Origin: Anaeramoeba flamelloides | Taxonomy: Eukaryota; Metamonada; Anaeramoebidae | Length of the DNA stretch: 64,000 nt | Assembly: GCA_027625915.1 (NCBI GenBank) | Contig: JANTQA010000042.1 | Coordinates: forward strand, 2,182,001-2,246,000 | Reading direction: 5' to 3' | In this document: piece after piece, positions 34,900 to 46,986 of the stretch | How positions within the stretch are numbered: position 1 is the first letter of the stretch | How the letters are laid out: every line of letters starts with the position of its first letter | Position numbers and translations under genes: made by a program | Notes under the pieces: generated by a model | Seen by the model: the letters and a program-made list of their open reading frames with translations, nothing else | Told to the model about the DNA's origin: nothing | The model's database searches: none

Positions 34900-36202
34900 C
34901 TATTTCAAGAAATGGTGAAATTTTATATTAAAATATATGTATTAAGTTCAATCTTCAAAAAAGTATTTAAATATACAAAATCATTAACTACTATTTATTG
35001 ATTCCCGATAACAATTCAATTTTTTTCTTAGTATTGTATACATAAATAAAAGATATTAATTTTTCTGATCTCGGTTTTATCTGATATTTTTTATTAGTGA
35101 AAATTGGTGTTTATTATTTTCTTTTTGATCGAAAAAATCCTTTTAATAACTTGTTTAATCTCAATAAATATTTCAAATAGAATTGAAAACATATAACTGC
35201 ATTTGATTTTTTAAGAAATCATTTGTTCCATTTCCATATTTCCAGTTTTTTTATTGAAATTGGTCGTGCATCATTTTCACCAAAAAAAGTGCTATTTTTT
35301 TTTTCATTTTTTGGAAATATTTCAAACAAGCATATTTTGAAATAAATACCTTAGTCATTGGTTCAAAGGGTATCAATATTAAACTTAATTTGGTAGTACC
35401 AATTAACGAATACCACCACTAACAAAGATGATTTTTTATGAAATGTAAAAAAAAATGCACACTTTTTTGGAAATACCTTATATATAGTGACCTGGTCTAC
35501 AATATGTTTGGATAACATCATTAGGCCAAGTACCATTAAATCCTTTAGGTAGTTTAAATTCAAAAAAAAAATTAAAAAATAATTATGTACAACAAAAATA
35601 AGAATCTAATATTAGCTGATATCCTTCTTTTTAAAATATAAATAAATAATGATAAAAATAATTCTTTTTTATCTTGAAATTCGAAATATGGGGTTTATTT
35701 ATTCTTTTTCTAACCACATTTATTTATTTGTTATTCAATATTTTTAAACTTTTTATCTCTCCTTAAATTAATTATTAATTCATTTTTTCTTTAAATTTCT
35801 TGATTTTATTTTTTATTCTACACTTTTATTAATAGTGGCACCTCCCCCCATCAGATCACTTGATTGAAATGATGCTGAATTTTGAAATATAATACAACAT
35901 ATTTGATTGTAATTATAATTTGATTTTTTCCGTTTTTATGTTTATATTTTTATTATCTCTTTTTTTTTGAATTTTTTTTTTTCATAGATAAAGAGAAAAT
36001 AGCGTTAATCCATATAATATTATATCAAAAAATAAAAAATTTCAAATTTTTAATTCAAAATTTTATTCTTTATATTTTATTATAAAAAATCTAAAATTTG
36101 GATTTATAAAAATAAATAAATTTTTATTCGTCTGATAGCCCATAATAATTAAAAAAAAAAAAAAAACATTTTAAATAACAATAATAATCAATATTGTCTT
36201 CA

Positions 36203-36244
<42 letters not shown>

Positions 36245-36750
36245 TGTTGAATTCATATTGTATTTAAAAAAAAAATTGTTGAATTAATCCTATTTGAAAA
36301 ATGGAAATTATTATTATCTTGGTTTTAAATTTTTTAAAAGTTTTATCAATTCAAATTATTTTCAATGACAAAAAAAAATACTTTAAGAAACAAAAATAAA
36401 TTCGAAAGTTCATATAGTTAAAACAGTTCAAAGAATAATTATATCACACTTTCGTTAGATTTGGTAATAATTTCATTTGTTTTTAAAAAATATTTTTTCA
36501 TTTTTTTTGATTTTTTGATTTTTCATTATATTTGTTCGAAAATCTTTAAAAAAATGAGAAATGAATAATAAAGTCGATGAATAAGTTTAGTCTTATAGTT
36601 TTCAAAAACCCACTGGAAGTATTAAGATTGTCGTTTTAATTATTGATTAAAAAATAATCAATTTAAAAAGTATTACTTTGGGTTATAAGTTAAATTTTCC
36701 CATTTTTAAAAAAGAATTTTGGAGTAAACCCATCCTTAATTGTTTTGTAG

Positions 36751-36792
<42 letters not shown>

Positions 36793-37140
36793 TTTTTATT
36801 CAAAATAAAAAAAAAATTGAACTAACCTGTTGTGTGGATGAAGAAATTATATTTTTTTCAAGTTTAAAATAATTATTTAATTTTTTTTTTTGAAATCAAG
36901 CTAATATTTTTATACAGGGTTATTTTATATTATTTATAGTTTTTATTGTTGAACTCTAATTTTATTCACTTTCACAACAATATAAGAATCATTCTTCTTC
37001 AAGAAAATAATTTATTTTTAAATAATTCAGAAATATGTTGATTTAATGACTATGGTTTCCGGTGAAAACAGATGAAATAATGTATAAAAACACCCTTAAA
37101 AGAGTTTCATAATCTCAGTAATATTTTCATACGGAGTATT
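34900..37140. other. Intergenic; (TA)n tracts and a short coding-like patch
   Basis: Mostly AT-rich DNA. On the minus strand about 35560-35466 reads 'LPKGFNGTWPNDVIQTYCRP', and a second short open piece lies at about 35415-35350 behind a plausible 'ttgttag' acceptor. This could be small exons of an unknown gene or a relic. A diverged copy of the 33.3 kb repeat lies at 36395-36560. Confidence 0.3.
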
Positions 37141-37149
37141 ACATTGAGA

Positions 37150-37815
37150 AAAATGAGAAATTTTCACAATTTTCGCCTTTGTCGATCCATTCCAAAATTT
37201 GATTTAAATATTTTAGAATTTCCCTTTCAACTTTCTGAACTCACAGTAATTCCTCTGGTTGTTCTAAATATTTTTTTCATTTACTTTTACAAGTTTGTAA
37301 TGTTCTCAAATTTGAACTTGCACTTGAAAATCCCCAAAATCCTTTTTTTGAAATTATTTTTTTTGTTATTTTCATTTTTCTTTTCATTGAAAAAGATTGG
37401 AAAAAAGTATGTGTGAAAAGGTAAAGATTACAAAAAATGTTTTTTTTTTTGTCCAATTTCTTCAGAACGAAAATTCATTTTGTGAGAAGTGAAATTGAAA
37501 TAGAATAATAACTCAAAAGTCTCAAGGGTCGGAACTTTGTTCTTGAGGAATTTTTCTAAAATGATAAAAAGAAGAGATCAAACCTCGAATGACTCTTATT
37601 GATTTTCGGAAATAGTACACAAAAGTGAGTTTGGTTTTCGAATCATGAGAATTTTGCTTCATTTTTTAGTACAAAGGTAAAATTTTTTTTTAATTTGCTA
37701 AAAAGAAACTCGTAAATTATTTATCTTTTTCCCTTTATGACTTTTTTACAAACCTTCTTTAAAATCAATACGAAGGGTATTTGTCATAAAAGTGGTACCC
37801 ATAGACAAAGAAAGG
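37150..37815. other. Coding-like patch, unresolved
   Basis: Base composition rises above the background. On the minus strand ATG at 37802 gives 'MGTTFMTNTLRIDFKE'; a GTTTGT donor at 37753 joins in phase to 37555, giving 'KFLKNKVPTLETFELLFYF' and 'NFTSHKMNFRSEEIG'. On the plus strand the same DNA reads 'SIRRVFVIKVVPIDKE' before a strong GTAAGT at 37814. I cannot tell which strand is used, or whether this is a relic. No family was recognised. Confidence 0.3.
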
Positions 37816-38252
37816 TAAGTATTCCCATTTCATTTGTGACTTTTTATTTTCAAGATGATTTTATTTATCTAAGTTTTTTCAATACATTTTATTACTTAAC
37901 ATTTTGATTTTTGCAGAACAGGTTGATAAAGGGGTTTGAATTTTTATAAACTCTTAGTTCAGAGATCTACTCTTGTTGTCCGACGAATATCATTTTATTA
38001 ATGCTTAGATTTTTTTTCAAATCACAAGATTAAAGAATTTTAAGAAAAAGTTCAATGAATTACACGTGTTATAATATTTATCTTTGAGAAAAACCAATTA
38101 TAAATTTAATAAAACGTATTTTCAATTATCAAAACGACTAAGAGAATAAATTAACTCTGAGTTTAAAAATACCAAAATAAAATTTCATTCACTATCATTT
38201 TTTCAAAACATAACCTCAAGTTTGAACAAATTGTTTAATCCAACAGAACAAA

Positions 38253-41200
38253 ATGACTGAAAGACTTCTAATTGAAAAACACCGAGACTACATTCGTTCT
38301 CAAGGGACAAAGTTACATGATTTTTGGTATGCAACTTCTGAGCATATGAGAATGAGTGGCATCTATTGGGGTGTAACTGCGCTTTCGATTATGGGTTGCA
38401 GAATTGATGATCTAAAAGTGATACCCCAACAATTACCAATTCAAAAAGAGCAAGAAAAGAAAAACCAAGAGAAAAACGAAGAAAAAAAAGATCAAGAAAA
38501 CGAAGAACAAGAAGAAAAAGAAGAAAATACTGAAAAAAACAAAAAAGAAAAAGAAAAAAAAAAATTAAAGATTGCTTCTGAACCAATAGGCGTTGTTGAT
38601 TTTGTTTTCAAATGCCAACATACGAATGGTGGCTTTTCTGGGAATATTAATCACGATCCACATTTGCTTTATACCTTAAGCGCTGTACAATTATTAATAA
38701 TGTATGACTCATTTGATTTATTAGACAAGGACAAAACAGCACAATATATCGCAAAATTACAAAATGAAGACGGTTCCTTTTCTGGGGACAAATGGGGCGA
38801 AATTGACACCCGTTTTGTCTACTGTGCATTAAATTGCCTCTCTCTTCTGGGCAAGCTCGATGTAGTTGACGTTGATAAGGCGGCAGAGTTTATTTTGAAA
38901 TGTAAGAATTTTGATGAAGGATTTGGCGCAGTCCCCTTTGCAGAATCACACGCAGGGCAAGTGTTTACTTCTTTAGGCGCCTTGGCTCTCACCAACAAAC
39001 TGGATCAAATCGACAAGGACAAATTAGGCTGGTGGTTAGCGGAAAGACAAGTGAAATGCGGTGGGTTTAATGGGCGCTCTGGAAAGCTTCCTTGTGTTTG
39101 TTATTCCTGGTGGGTTTTGTCTTCACTTGCTATGATCGACAGAATAAATTGGATCGACAAAGAAGCAATAACAAATTGGATTTATGAATGTCAAGTAATT
39201 TGATTTTTTTTTTTTTTTTTTTTTTTTGTTGTTTTTTTTATGTACGATGCTGCTTGAAAAATGAAAATCAGAAATATTCTTTTTGGGGTTTTGTTTTCTT
39301 CTCCCCAAAAGTCAGCCATTAGAAAAGCTTTTTGAAATAAAACAGATCAGTTTATATCACAAAATCTCACAAAAACCAAAAAGCATTACTCTTGAAATAC
39401 AAATATACGAAGTAGAAAGTCACACGAGTAATTGGTAAAAAATTTGTAATGTTTTTTTTGGTCAATTTTGAAAAATTTTGGATCTCAAAATATTTTTTTA
39501 ATTTTCAAGAAAACCATTTAATATCCCAAAAATTGCAATATTTTGACTTTCAGCAAAACCTATAACTTTTTAATCATTTTTCCAATATACTATATGGTAT
39601 TCCAACCCTCGCAGAGCATAAAATTCGAATAGTCCTTAAACTGATTTAGAAAACATAAAATTGAAATTTTGCATGATTTGAAAACCTTTTTTTCAGGGAA
39701 AGCTGAATGAACAATTTTGTTCCATTTATTTTGCAACAAATTGAATAATAGGATTTAGTTCTTCTTCAACGAAAATAATTATTTGAAATAATTAGAAAAT
39801 TAGTTGAAATACGGAAGTTTCGATAAGGAGAAAAAACTATATCAAAACTTTTAAAAAACAATAATTCCTTCCAGAAAAAAGCGAACTCAAATTTCACTTA
39901 TTACTTATTGGTGACATAGATATTTATTTCTGGACCAAAAAATAATTTTAATTTTTCCACAAAAGATGAATAAGGAAGACCAAAACTAATGAGATAATTT
40001 TCGTTTTTAATCGATTCATTTTACAAAGATCCTTTTCTGTTTTTTTTTGCTCATTGTGATGGGCACGATTTGATGAAATTGAAACTAAAACCTTTTTTAT
40101 ATTTATTAAACTGAAAATGGCAGTAGAGTAGTTTTAAAAAAGTGTTACAAAAAAAGTTTTTAATAAAGCCCTGAAAATAAACTCCATTTCAAAAATTGTG
40201 ACCCACCTGAAATAATAAATTGAAAAAATAATATATATCTGTCATTATTTCACGGTTTGTACGAAAATATCGCTAAAATTTTTCCCAGAATGAATATTGA
40301 AATATATTTGGTATCGCGTGGGCTTTAGCACGAGTGTAGATATCCAAACTATCTTGAAAGATTCATTCTGGGAAAAATTAAAGATATTTCACGAAAACAA
40401 GGGAAATACAAAAAGTTTTGTCCTGACAGCTTACTTGATAAAAAAACTAAAACTGTAAATTGAAGATCCTACTACTTTATTATTTTTTCATGAAATAAAA
40501 AGAGATGAATTTGTCTTTTTTGATTTTCTTTTTAAAAAAATTATTTTCCTAATGGTAACTAATGAAGAGAGGTTTAAAGAGTTATTTGAGTATCATTTAA
40601 ATTATCATTTTTATTTTCTGACTGAAGATCCAATATTTTCAAAACAAATAACATAGCACCACATAAAAATTAACCAATAATTGTTTTTTTTTTCGAATTT
40701 TTCTTCCAATAGTTTAGGTTTCAATAAAGCATTCTCTTCAAGTTTTTTTTTTGATCCACAAATTCTGTTTTTTTTTTCTTATTATTTTTTTTGGATCACT
40801 TTTCGGAATCAAGACCAATGAACTAATCTTTCAATTAACAGTGCATATCTCTTCTCATATTTGAATTATTATTCAATTTCTTTTATATTCTCTATTTGTC
40901 GTTCCTTGAACAAGTAATTGTTCTTTTTCTTTTTACTTTTTGTTCTTTATTTTAAAAAATAGCTAAAAAGGTCGTTATTTTAATCAAAGGAAAAAAAATG
41001 AAAACACAAAGATTTTTTTTCTACCTTTTATATTAGTTTGTAACGAGTGCCACAAGAATTTTTCAACTTTTTTACTTGTTGATACAAATCACTTAAAAAG
41101 AATTAAAACTTCTCATTTTGATCTCTTAAATCTACTTTCCAAACACTTTTTTTTCCCAAAATCATCACTTCTCTAAATACTCAGAACCGAAAGAGAACCA

Positions 41201-44200
41201 GAATTAAACACTATTTTCACTTTTTGTAACTGGAAATTTTTTTTTTTTGGAGTTATAAAATTTTGACTCGACTGTTGAGAAATAAAATTGAAAATTTTGA
41301 TTAGCAAACTTGGATTCAGTATTTAGAACACTTTTCTGCTGTTTAGATCTAATTTTAAAATTTTGTCAAGATTTATACTGTTTTTTGAGATACACCTAAA
41401 ATCCACCCACGGGTAGTACTATCCTTGAATACAATTTTTGTTGAAGTAATATCACTAATACTTTGTAAAGTGGGTATCCACTTTTCTTTTCATTTTTTGG
41501 ATTTTTTTTCCGTGGAAGGACATAACTATACTCATTTCTATTCAAAAACAACTAATTATTAAATCTTATTAAGAATTCACTTTTAGATCATTCAAAATAT
41601 ATAAAAACCTGATATTTTAAAAATTAAAAAAAATAAACCAAAAACTAAAAAAAAGTGAATTAGAATTTTATAAATGAGCATTAAGGATTTTTTATTACTG
41701 AACTTTTACTGAAAAAAAGTTAAAAACGAAGATTTTTTACTGATAATTAAAATCATTTTAAAAGACATTACAGATTCTAAATTTTCTTTGTGATTATTTG
41801 TCTTTTTGAAGATCTTTTTTTTTTTTTCACATTATCTTTTCTAAAAAAAGAAAAGAAAATTAGAAAAAGAAAAAAAAAAAAAAGTATAGCAAATATTTGA
41901 AAAAAAAAGAAAAACTAAAAGAAAAAGAAAAAGAAAAACAAAAACAAAAGAAAAACAAAAATTTGCAAAATGAGAAAAAATGATTCTGATCTAAAAATTG
42001 AAAAAAAAATTGATAAGAATATATCATAAAACCACTTCCAATAAAATTCCATTTTCAAAATGAAATTATTTTAAATTTTTTTCTATTTTGACTAAAAATT
42101 TCAAATTATGAATTCAATAATTCTATATTACAAGCCTTACCGACAAAATAAAATTATTGAAAATTACAAATGCGAGTATTTTTTCAATTATTCTTAAAAG
42201 ATTAAAAAAAAAATGGAACTATTTAAATATTTCGACTGGTGTGATTTTGAAATGTTTAAAAGAAAGAGTTATTCTAGTAATACCCTTTTTCTATTGTTAG
42301 GTATGGTCTTTTATGAAAATTTTTATTTTAAATATGATTTTATTTATATATGTATTATTCAGAAACAATGGACTCATTTTGGAAAAAATTTCTGTTTGCC
42401 ACAATTTTAAAAATATGACCACCTATAAGCTAATAACCCCTCCCAAACATGTTTGTGAATCCGAGCCATGATAAAAATAAAAAATGAAAAACAAAAAAAA
42501 AATTTTTTTAAAAGTTTCATTTTTTCAATAAATTGTCAATTTGAAAATGATATATTGATAATTTTCAGTCTGCTTGGAATTATAAAAAAAACTTTTGTAA
42601 GAATTTTATTATTTCTTTTAATTCTGAGTTTTTCAGAAAATGAACATAATCCAAACAACCTTTGCGAAAATAAGTGTCACATTTGTCACACAATCAATCT
42701 AAACTCCAATTCAAAATTTTTAACACACCAAAATTCAATTTTTGAAAAAAAAATCTCATTTAATCAATTCGAGAAGAAATTCCAAATTAGAACCATTCGT
42801 TAATTGAAATGTTAACAATTGTTTATAAATTACAATAATCACAAAACAAAAAATAAATAATTATCAATACTAATAAATTATCGAGTGTGTCAAAAATTTT
42901 GAAGATGAGAAAAATAAAAAAATGCATTGGTAAATTTTTTGAAATTCTATTAGGAATATTGATTGATCAAAGGTTTAGATACATTTACTAATTTTATTTG
43001 AGTTCTTCTATTTCGAAGAACTCAACCTTTAACCTAATATCAATTGTTGAAAAAAAATTTGATCGAACGAAACAAGTTGCGTAATTCAAAAAATGAAATT
43101 AAAACAAACAAAAACTCAAAGATGAAAAAATGATTTAAATATTTTTCAAAAATCAAAATTATTTCCAATTTAAATAAAATTATATTATTGTGATTGTTTG
43201 GTCCATTTTAACTGTGTGGAAATTTTTGAATTTTAGTTTAGTACAAGAATTTCTTTTAAATATTCTCAATAATGATAAAAAGGTCTTCTTGGATTATGTT
43301 GTGTGTCAAGATATGCTTATTATTAAAATCATTTTCGTTCACATCAACTTAAATCTTTCTTCCAATTCAAACAAAAAAATCAACATTGGCAATTGTTTTC
43401 TAAATCATCGATCTAAGAATTATCTTTTTATTTTTAGGAATTAACATTTTAAAGGAATAATACAAAACAATTTACTTCCAAGAAAAATACTTATGTTTAA
43501 AAAGATAAGGATTTACACCTTGGTCTATCTTTTCAACAAACACCCATAATTTTTGGTTGTATATCCAAATACTAAATTGTTTAATTTTTTTTTTTGTTTA
43601 TCTTGTTCATTTTAGTTTGTATTTTTCAGTTTGTTTTGTTTCTGTTTGTAAATTGTTTCTTTTTTTCATGTCCTTGCTTAATTTTTGGATTTGAGAAAAG
43701 GTTTGAAATCAAAAAAAAAAAATAATTTCTTCCAAAAATGTTAAAAAATGCAAAATTTTTCGCTTTTTTTATGCGATTGCTTTGGACAAGATCTCTGTAT
43801 AATTTCAGATCAAATAGTCAATTTTTTAAACACTATACAAACATTTTTTCAAGTTTTGGTAAAAAATGTTTAATTCCAAAAAGTAAATTGAAAGTTTCTA
43901 CCAGTCGATAAGGATTAAAAAAAAGTAAAAAACAAAAATTTTGGTAAAGAGTCTTTAATTCATTTTATTTTGTTTTTAAAAATCCAAAAGAGAAAATATT
44001 GAAAAAATGAGTCAATTTTCCTTATTGTAAGTTTTGTGATAAAAAATCACTTATTTTTTAAAAAAATTAATTTTAATTCTTAGTTATTATCAAAAAACAT
44101 TAAAAGGGAATTGGAATCTAAAACTGTTTCTAACTCATTTTGATATTTAAAAATGTTGTAAAGTTTTTCAATGTTTTAGAAAATTATAAAATAAGTTTTC

Positions 44201-44933
44201 ACTTTATTTTCATAAAATTTAGTAATTTTATTATTATTGAAGAAGTTTAAATTACATTCGAGATGCCTTTTTACTTAAATTTATAAAAATAAAATCTAAA
44301 TATAAAATCATAGATTTCACAATTATTCTTATGGAATTTACAAATCTAAACATGACTTTATGGTTCAAAAAGCAAAAATAAATTAATTGAAAAGAAGAAA
44401 GGAAAAAAGAAAAAGTAAGAAAAAGTTTAAATTTAAAAAGGAGTTTATAAGTGGCAATTGGTAAAAAACAAAAAAAAAAAAAAAAAAAACAATGCTATCT
44501 TTAATAAAGAACTCCCAAAATCACAAGCACGGTACTTTTGATTAATTTTGTTTAATTTAATAATTGATCATAAATGTTCATTTTATTAGTATTTAATCAG
44601 GAAATGGGAACTTCAGTCGCAAGATTTTGTTGATTTTCTCGAAGGTTTATAATCTAAACCACCAATTTTTCATTTATTATTCTTATTCCTCTTATTATTT
44701 TAAAAAATTAATTTTCTTTTTTTTTTTTTATTAATAATTACAAATAGAATGAAGAAAATGGTTCTATAGGAAGTAGACCAAAAGAAACATATGATGTCTA
44801 TCATACATATTTTGGTGTTGCAGGGATTTCTTTATTAGGTCATGAAAAATTGGAACCAATAGATCCAGTTTATGCTCTCCCAAACAAAGATCTAATTAAA
44901 ATTGGTATCACACCATTTAATTATAAAAAATAA
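38253..44933 (+). CDS. Rab geranylgeranyltransferase beta subunit (type II prenyltransferase)
   Basis: Exon 1 is 38253-39194 and exon 2 is 44748-44933, joined in phase 0 over a 5.55 kb intron (GTAATT...AAATAG); 375 residues. The enzyme adds geranylgeranyl groups to the C-terminal cysteines of Rab GTPases, with the alpha subunit and Rab escort protein. Prenyltransferase alpha/alpha repeats are clear: 'HTNGGFSGNINHDPHLLYTL', 'NEDGSFSGDKWGEIDTRFVY', 'NFDEGFGAVPFAESHAGQVF', 'KCGGFNGRSGKLP'. Exon 2 supplies the expected last repeat 'YDVYHTYFGVAGISLLG' and the end 'EPIDPVYALPNKDLIKIGI'. The zinc site normally reads Asp-x-Cys in 'LPDVCYSWW'; here it is 'LPCVCYSWW' (Cys281, Cys283), with His333 in exon 2 as third ligand. 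A Lys/Glu/Gln-rich insert (about residues 66-108) lengthens the protein beyond the usual ~330. It may be a diverged paralogue. Confidence 0.9.
40263..40393. mobile_element. Hairpin MITE with GC-richer loop
   Basis: Arms 'aatttttcccagaatgaat' and 'attcattctgggaaaaatt', extended by 'aaaatatc' and 'agatattt', enclose a loop with 'ggtatcgcgtgggctttagc'. Length is about 130 bp. Confidence 0.6.
41540..42015 (+). repeat. Dispersed repeat, also at 50740-51150 and 5990-6105
   Basis: Shared strings: 'attcacttttagatcattca' (ttaaatgatactaaa in the partner), 'ggattttttattactgaact', 'catctaaattttct'-like, 'aagatcttttttttttt' and the A-rich tail 'caaaatgagaaaaaatga'. No frame. Confidence 0.65.
44236..44600 (-). 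mobile_element. SINE-like element sharing the LINE 3' tail, copy B
   Basis: Body shared with 17456-17800 ('gtttataagtggcaattggt', 'gctatctttaat', 'aaaatcacaagcac', 'taataattgatcat'), ending on the minus strand in a diverged LINE tail ('aagtttaaattacattcgag' on +). It lies about 150 bp upstream of exon 2 of the Rab prenyltransferase gene. Confidence 0.6.
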
Positions 44934-46690
44934 AAAGAAGAATAAATATTTGATGGCAAATTGAAGTTGATTATTTTGGAGAAAAAAACATCTTATTATT
45001 GATTATTAATCTTTAATTTTACCAACAATAATCAATAATTCTCCGAAAAAAAACTTTTTAAAAATTCGATATATAAATTTTGAATAAAACCCTATCCAAT
45101 AATATTTAAAAAACCTACAAAAAAAACCTCAATGTAGTAGTTTTGCTGAGTGTAAGACGAAAATTTACAAGGTTAACATAAGGTAGTTTATAAACTATAA
45201 TATAACTATTTTATAAAAAACATTTAAAACTTTTTGTTTTCGCTTTTTTAAAACAAATTTAGAAAATATATATAATAAATAATATTTTTTTTTTTTTTTT
45301 TTTTTCTGCTTTAGAAAGTTTACTTTGGTTATTTTGGAACGTTGTACTACTCAAAACTATTTAATAATTTTGTTTTTTGGAAAGTAAAGCTAAATAAAAT
45401 GAAGCAAAAATCAACAATTTTCTAGGGATATTTATATTGCTTATATTTTGAAAAAAAAATCTTTCTTAAATAATACTCTTCTGGTTACTGTTATTATTGA
45501 GTTTTTTAAATTTGTTTTTGGATTTCATTTTATTATTTCTTTTTTTTTCCGAACCACTTCAGGGAAAATAAAAATAGCAGATGCAATTAGACACATTGTT
45601 TGGAAAAAAAAAAAGAGAGAGAAATATGTTAATCTTTTATGGTGTTATAGATAATCACCCTTTCAAGAAAAATATATTTCTTTTTATCTCAAATTCATTC
45701 AAATAACATCAGATTTCAAACGGTTTTCAACAATTCAAAACTTTAGAAAATTTACCAATTATTTATGGATAACAATCCCTGAAATTTGAAAAAAAGAGTA
45801 TATAATGTTGGGTGTAGTGACTCGTTAATTTGATTCTTAGTTGATCGATCTTCAACTACTTAGTATGGATTTTGATAGTGGTATAAAACTTAAATAGATA
45901 TTAGTATCTAATAAAAAAATTTTTAAAAAAAATTTGGTACATTCTGTTTAAAATAAGAATATACAGAAATAAGATATTTTTTTTAGAACTATTCATGGAT
46001 GTATATTTTTAATAAAAAAACATAAATTCATTGTTTGATTTTATTTCATCAATTTTCTTTTCTGGAAAGTAAACTTGAAATTTTAAAACAATGAATATTA
46101 TTTTATTTTGGCCAATTATAAGAAATAAATCACAAGGTCATAATTGAAAAGACTATATTATTTTATCGTCCTTCATAATATTTTCATATCTAGCAACCTT
46201 TTTTTTTTTTTTTTTTGACCTACAAGACTTTTTAGTCGAAAATCCATGTTAAATTATAAATTTATTTTTTTCTTTATTAAGATTTGTTATTTGGGTAAAA
46301 AACTCTTTTCTCCGACCAAAATACAAAATTGTTTGTTAAAAGGCATGAAAATCAAAATCTCCTTACTGCTCAGTTGTTCCAATTATTTGAATTGTTCAAA
46401 GAGTTTACTTCGAGTGTACATTACACTTTGAAATAATTTGGATAGAATTGGAAGAAATATTCATAAAAAAATCGATTTTGAAATTTTGCCTTGATTTTAT
46501 TCGAAAAATTTTTGGATCGATTTATGACTGTATTACTTTTCTCAAAAATTTGTAATATTTTGGCTTTCCTTTGATGAGTATTTGACTAAAGTATTTTTAT
46601 TGGCTTTTGTGTTGTAACCAAAGCCCATGTGGAATAAAAAAAAAAAAGTCCTTCTGCTTGTAACATCCACAATTGATTTTCCTTTAAAAA
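44934..46690. other. Intergenic, mostly unassigned
   Basis: Apart from the solo hairpin arm at 45.8 kb and a possible LINE-tail scrap 'gagtgtacattacact' at 46410-46426, the DNA is AT-rich without recognisable content. A 68-codon frame at 45448-45654 ends 'IKIADAIRHIVWKKKKREK', but no family was recognised. Confidence 0.35.
45768..45895. mobile_element. Solo arm of the 51.8 kb hairpin element
   Basis: 'caatccctgaaatttgaaaa', 'tgttgggtgtagtgactcgt' and 'gttgatcgatcttcaacta' match one arm of the 51775-52327 element with many changes. The opposite arm is missing. Confidence 0.6.
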
Positions 46691-46692
46691 AA

Positions 46693-46776
46693 ATATGTGA
46701 AATCAAAGATTTTCAGATAAAATCGTTGAAAGGAAATTTAAGTGAAAGTACCTTTAGAGTACAATTTATACTTCTC
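46693..46776 (+). mobile_element. Isolated LINE 3' tail
   Basis: 'gtgaaatcaaagattttcag', 'gaaaggaaatttaagtgaaa' and 'gagtacaatttatacttctc' match the LINE tail at 34.73-34.81 kb. No coding part precedes it, so it is either a very short 5' truncation or another SINE-like copy. Confidence 0.55.
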
Positions 46777-46986
46777 CACATTAAAAAAAAAATGAAAATT
46801 CAGATTGTTAGCTATTCCTTAGAAACATTGAGTGAAATCCAAGTTGAACAAAACGTCCTGTAATTCCCTTTAAAAAGGCCAAAGTAAATCAAAAGATTTC
46901 CAAACGGATTAACAACAATTCTATTCCCGTTGGAAAAAAAGAGAAAACTTTTTTCAAGATTCATTTTCTTTTTTTTTTACACTAAC

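Larger units (their letters stand above)
39195..44747 (+). other. Giant intron (5553 nt) in the Rab prenyltransferase gene
   Basis: Supported by homology on both sides: exon 1 ends inside the prenyltransferase fold at 'NWIYECQ' and exon 2 continues 'NEENGSIGSRPKETYDVYHT'. The intron holds a hairpin MITE (40.26 kb), a dispersed repeat (41.5-42.0 kb), a SINE-like element (44.2-44.6 kb) and two Lys/Asn/Phe-rich frames (42468-42803 and 43190-43444) that I do not consider genes. Confidence 0.8.

Noticed and set aside
42468-42803. 111-codon frame with 'CENKCHICHTINLNSNSKF' in the Rab prenyltransferase intron
   Set aside because: Lys/Asn/Phe-rich translation of AT-rich DNA; the Cys pattern fits no zinc-finger family, and it lies inside a homology-supported intron.
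43190-43444. 84-codon frame in the same intron
   Set aside because: No recognisable motif; composition like the background.
46930-46986. Upstream in-frame Met as start of NuoF
   Set aside because: It adds only a Lys/Phe-rich stretch read from poly-T DNA; the next Met gives a normal presequence.
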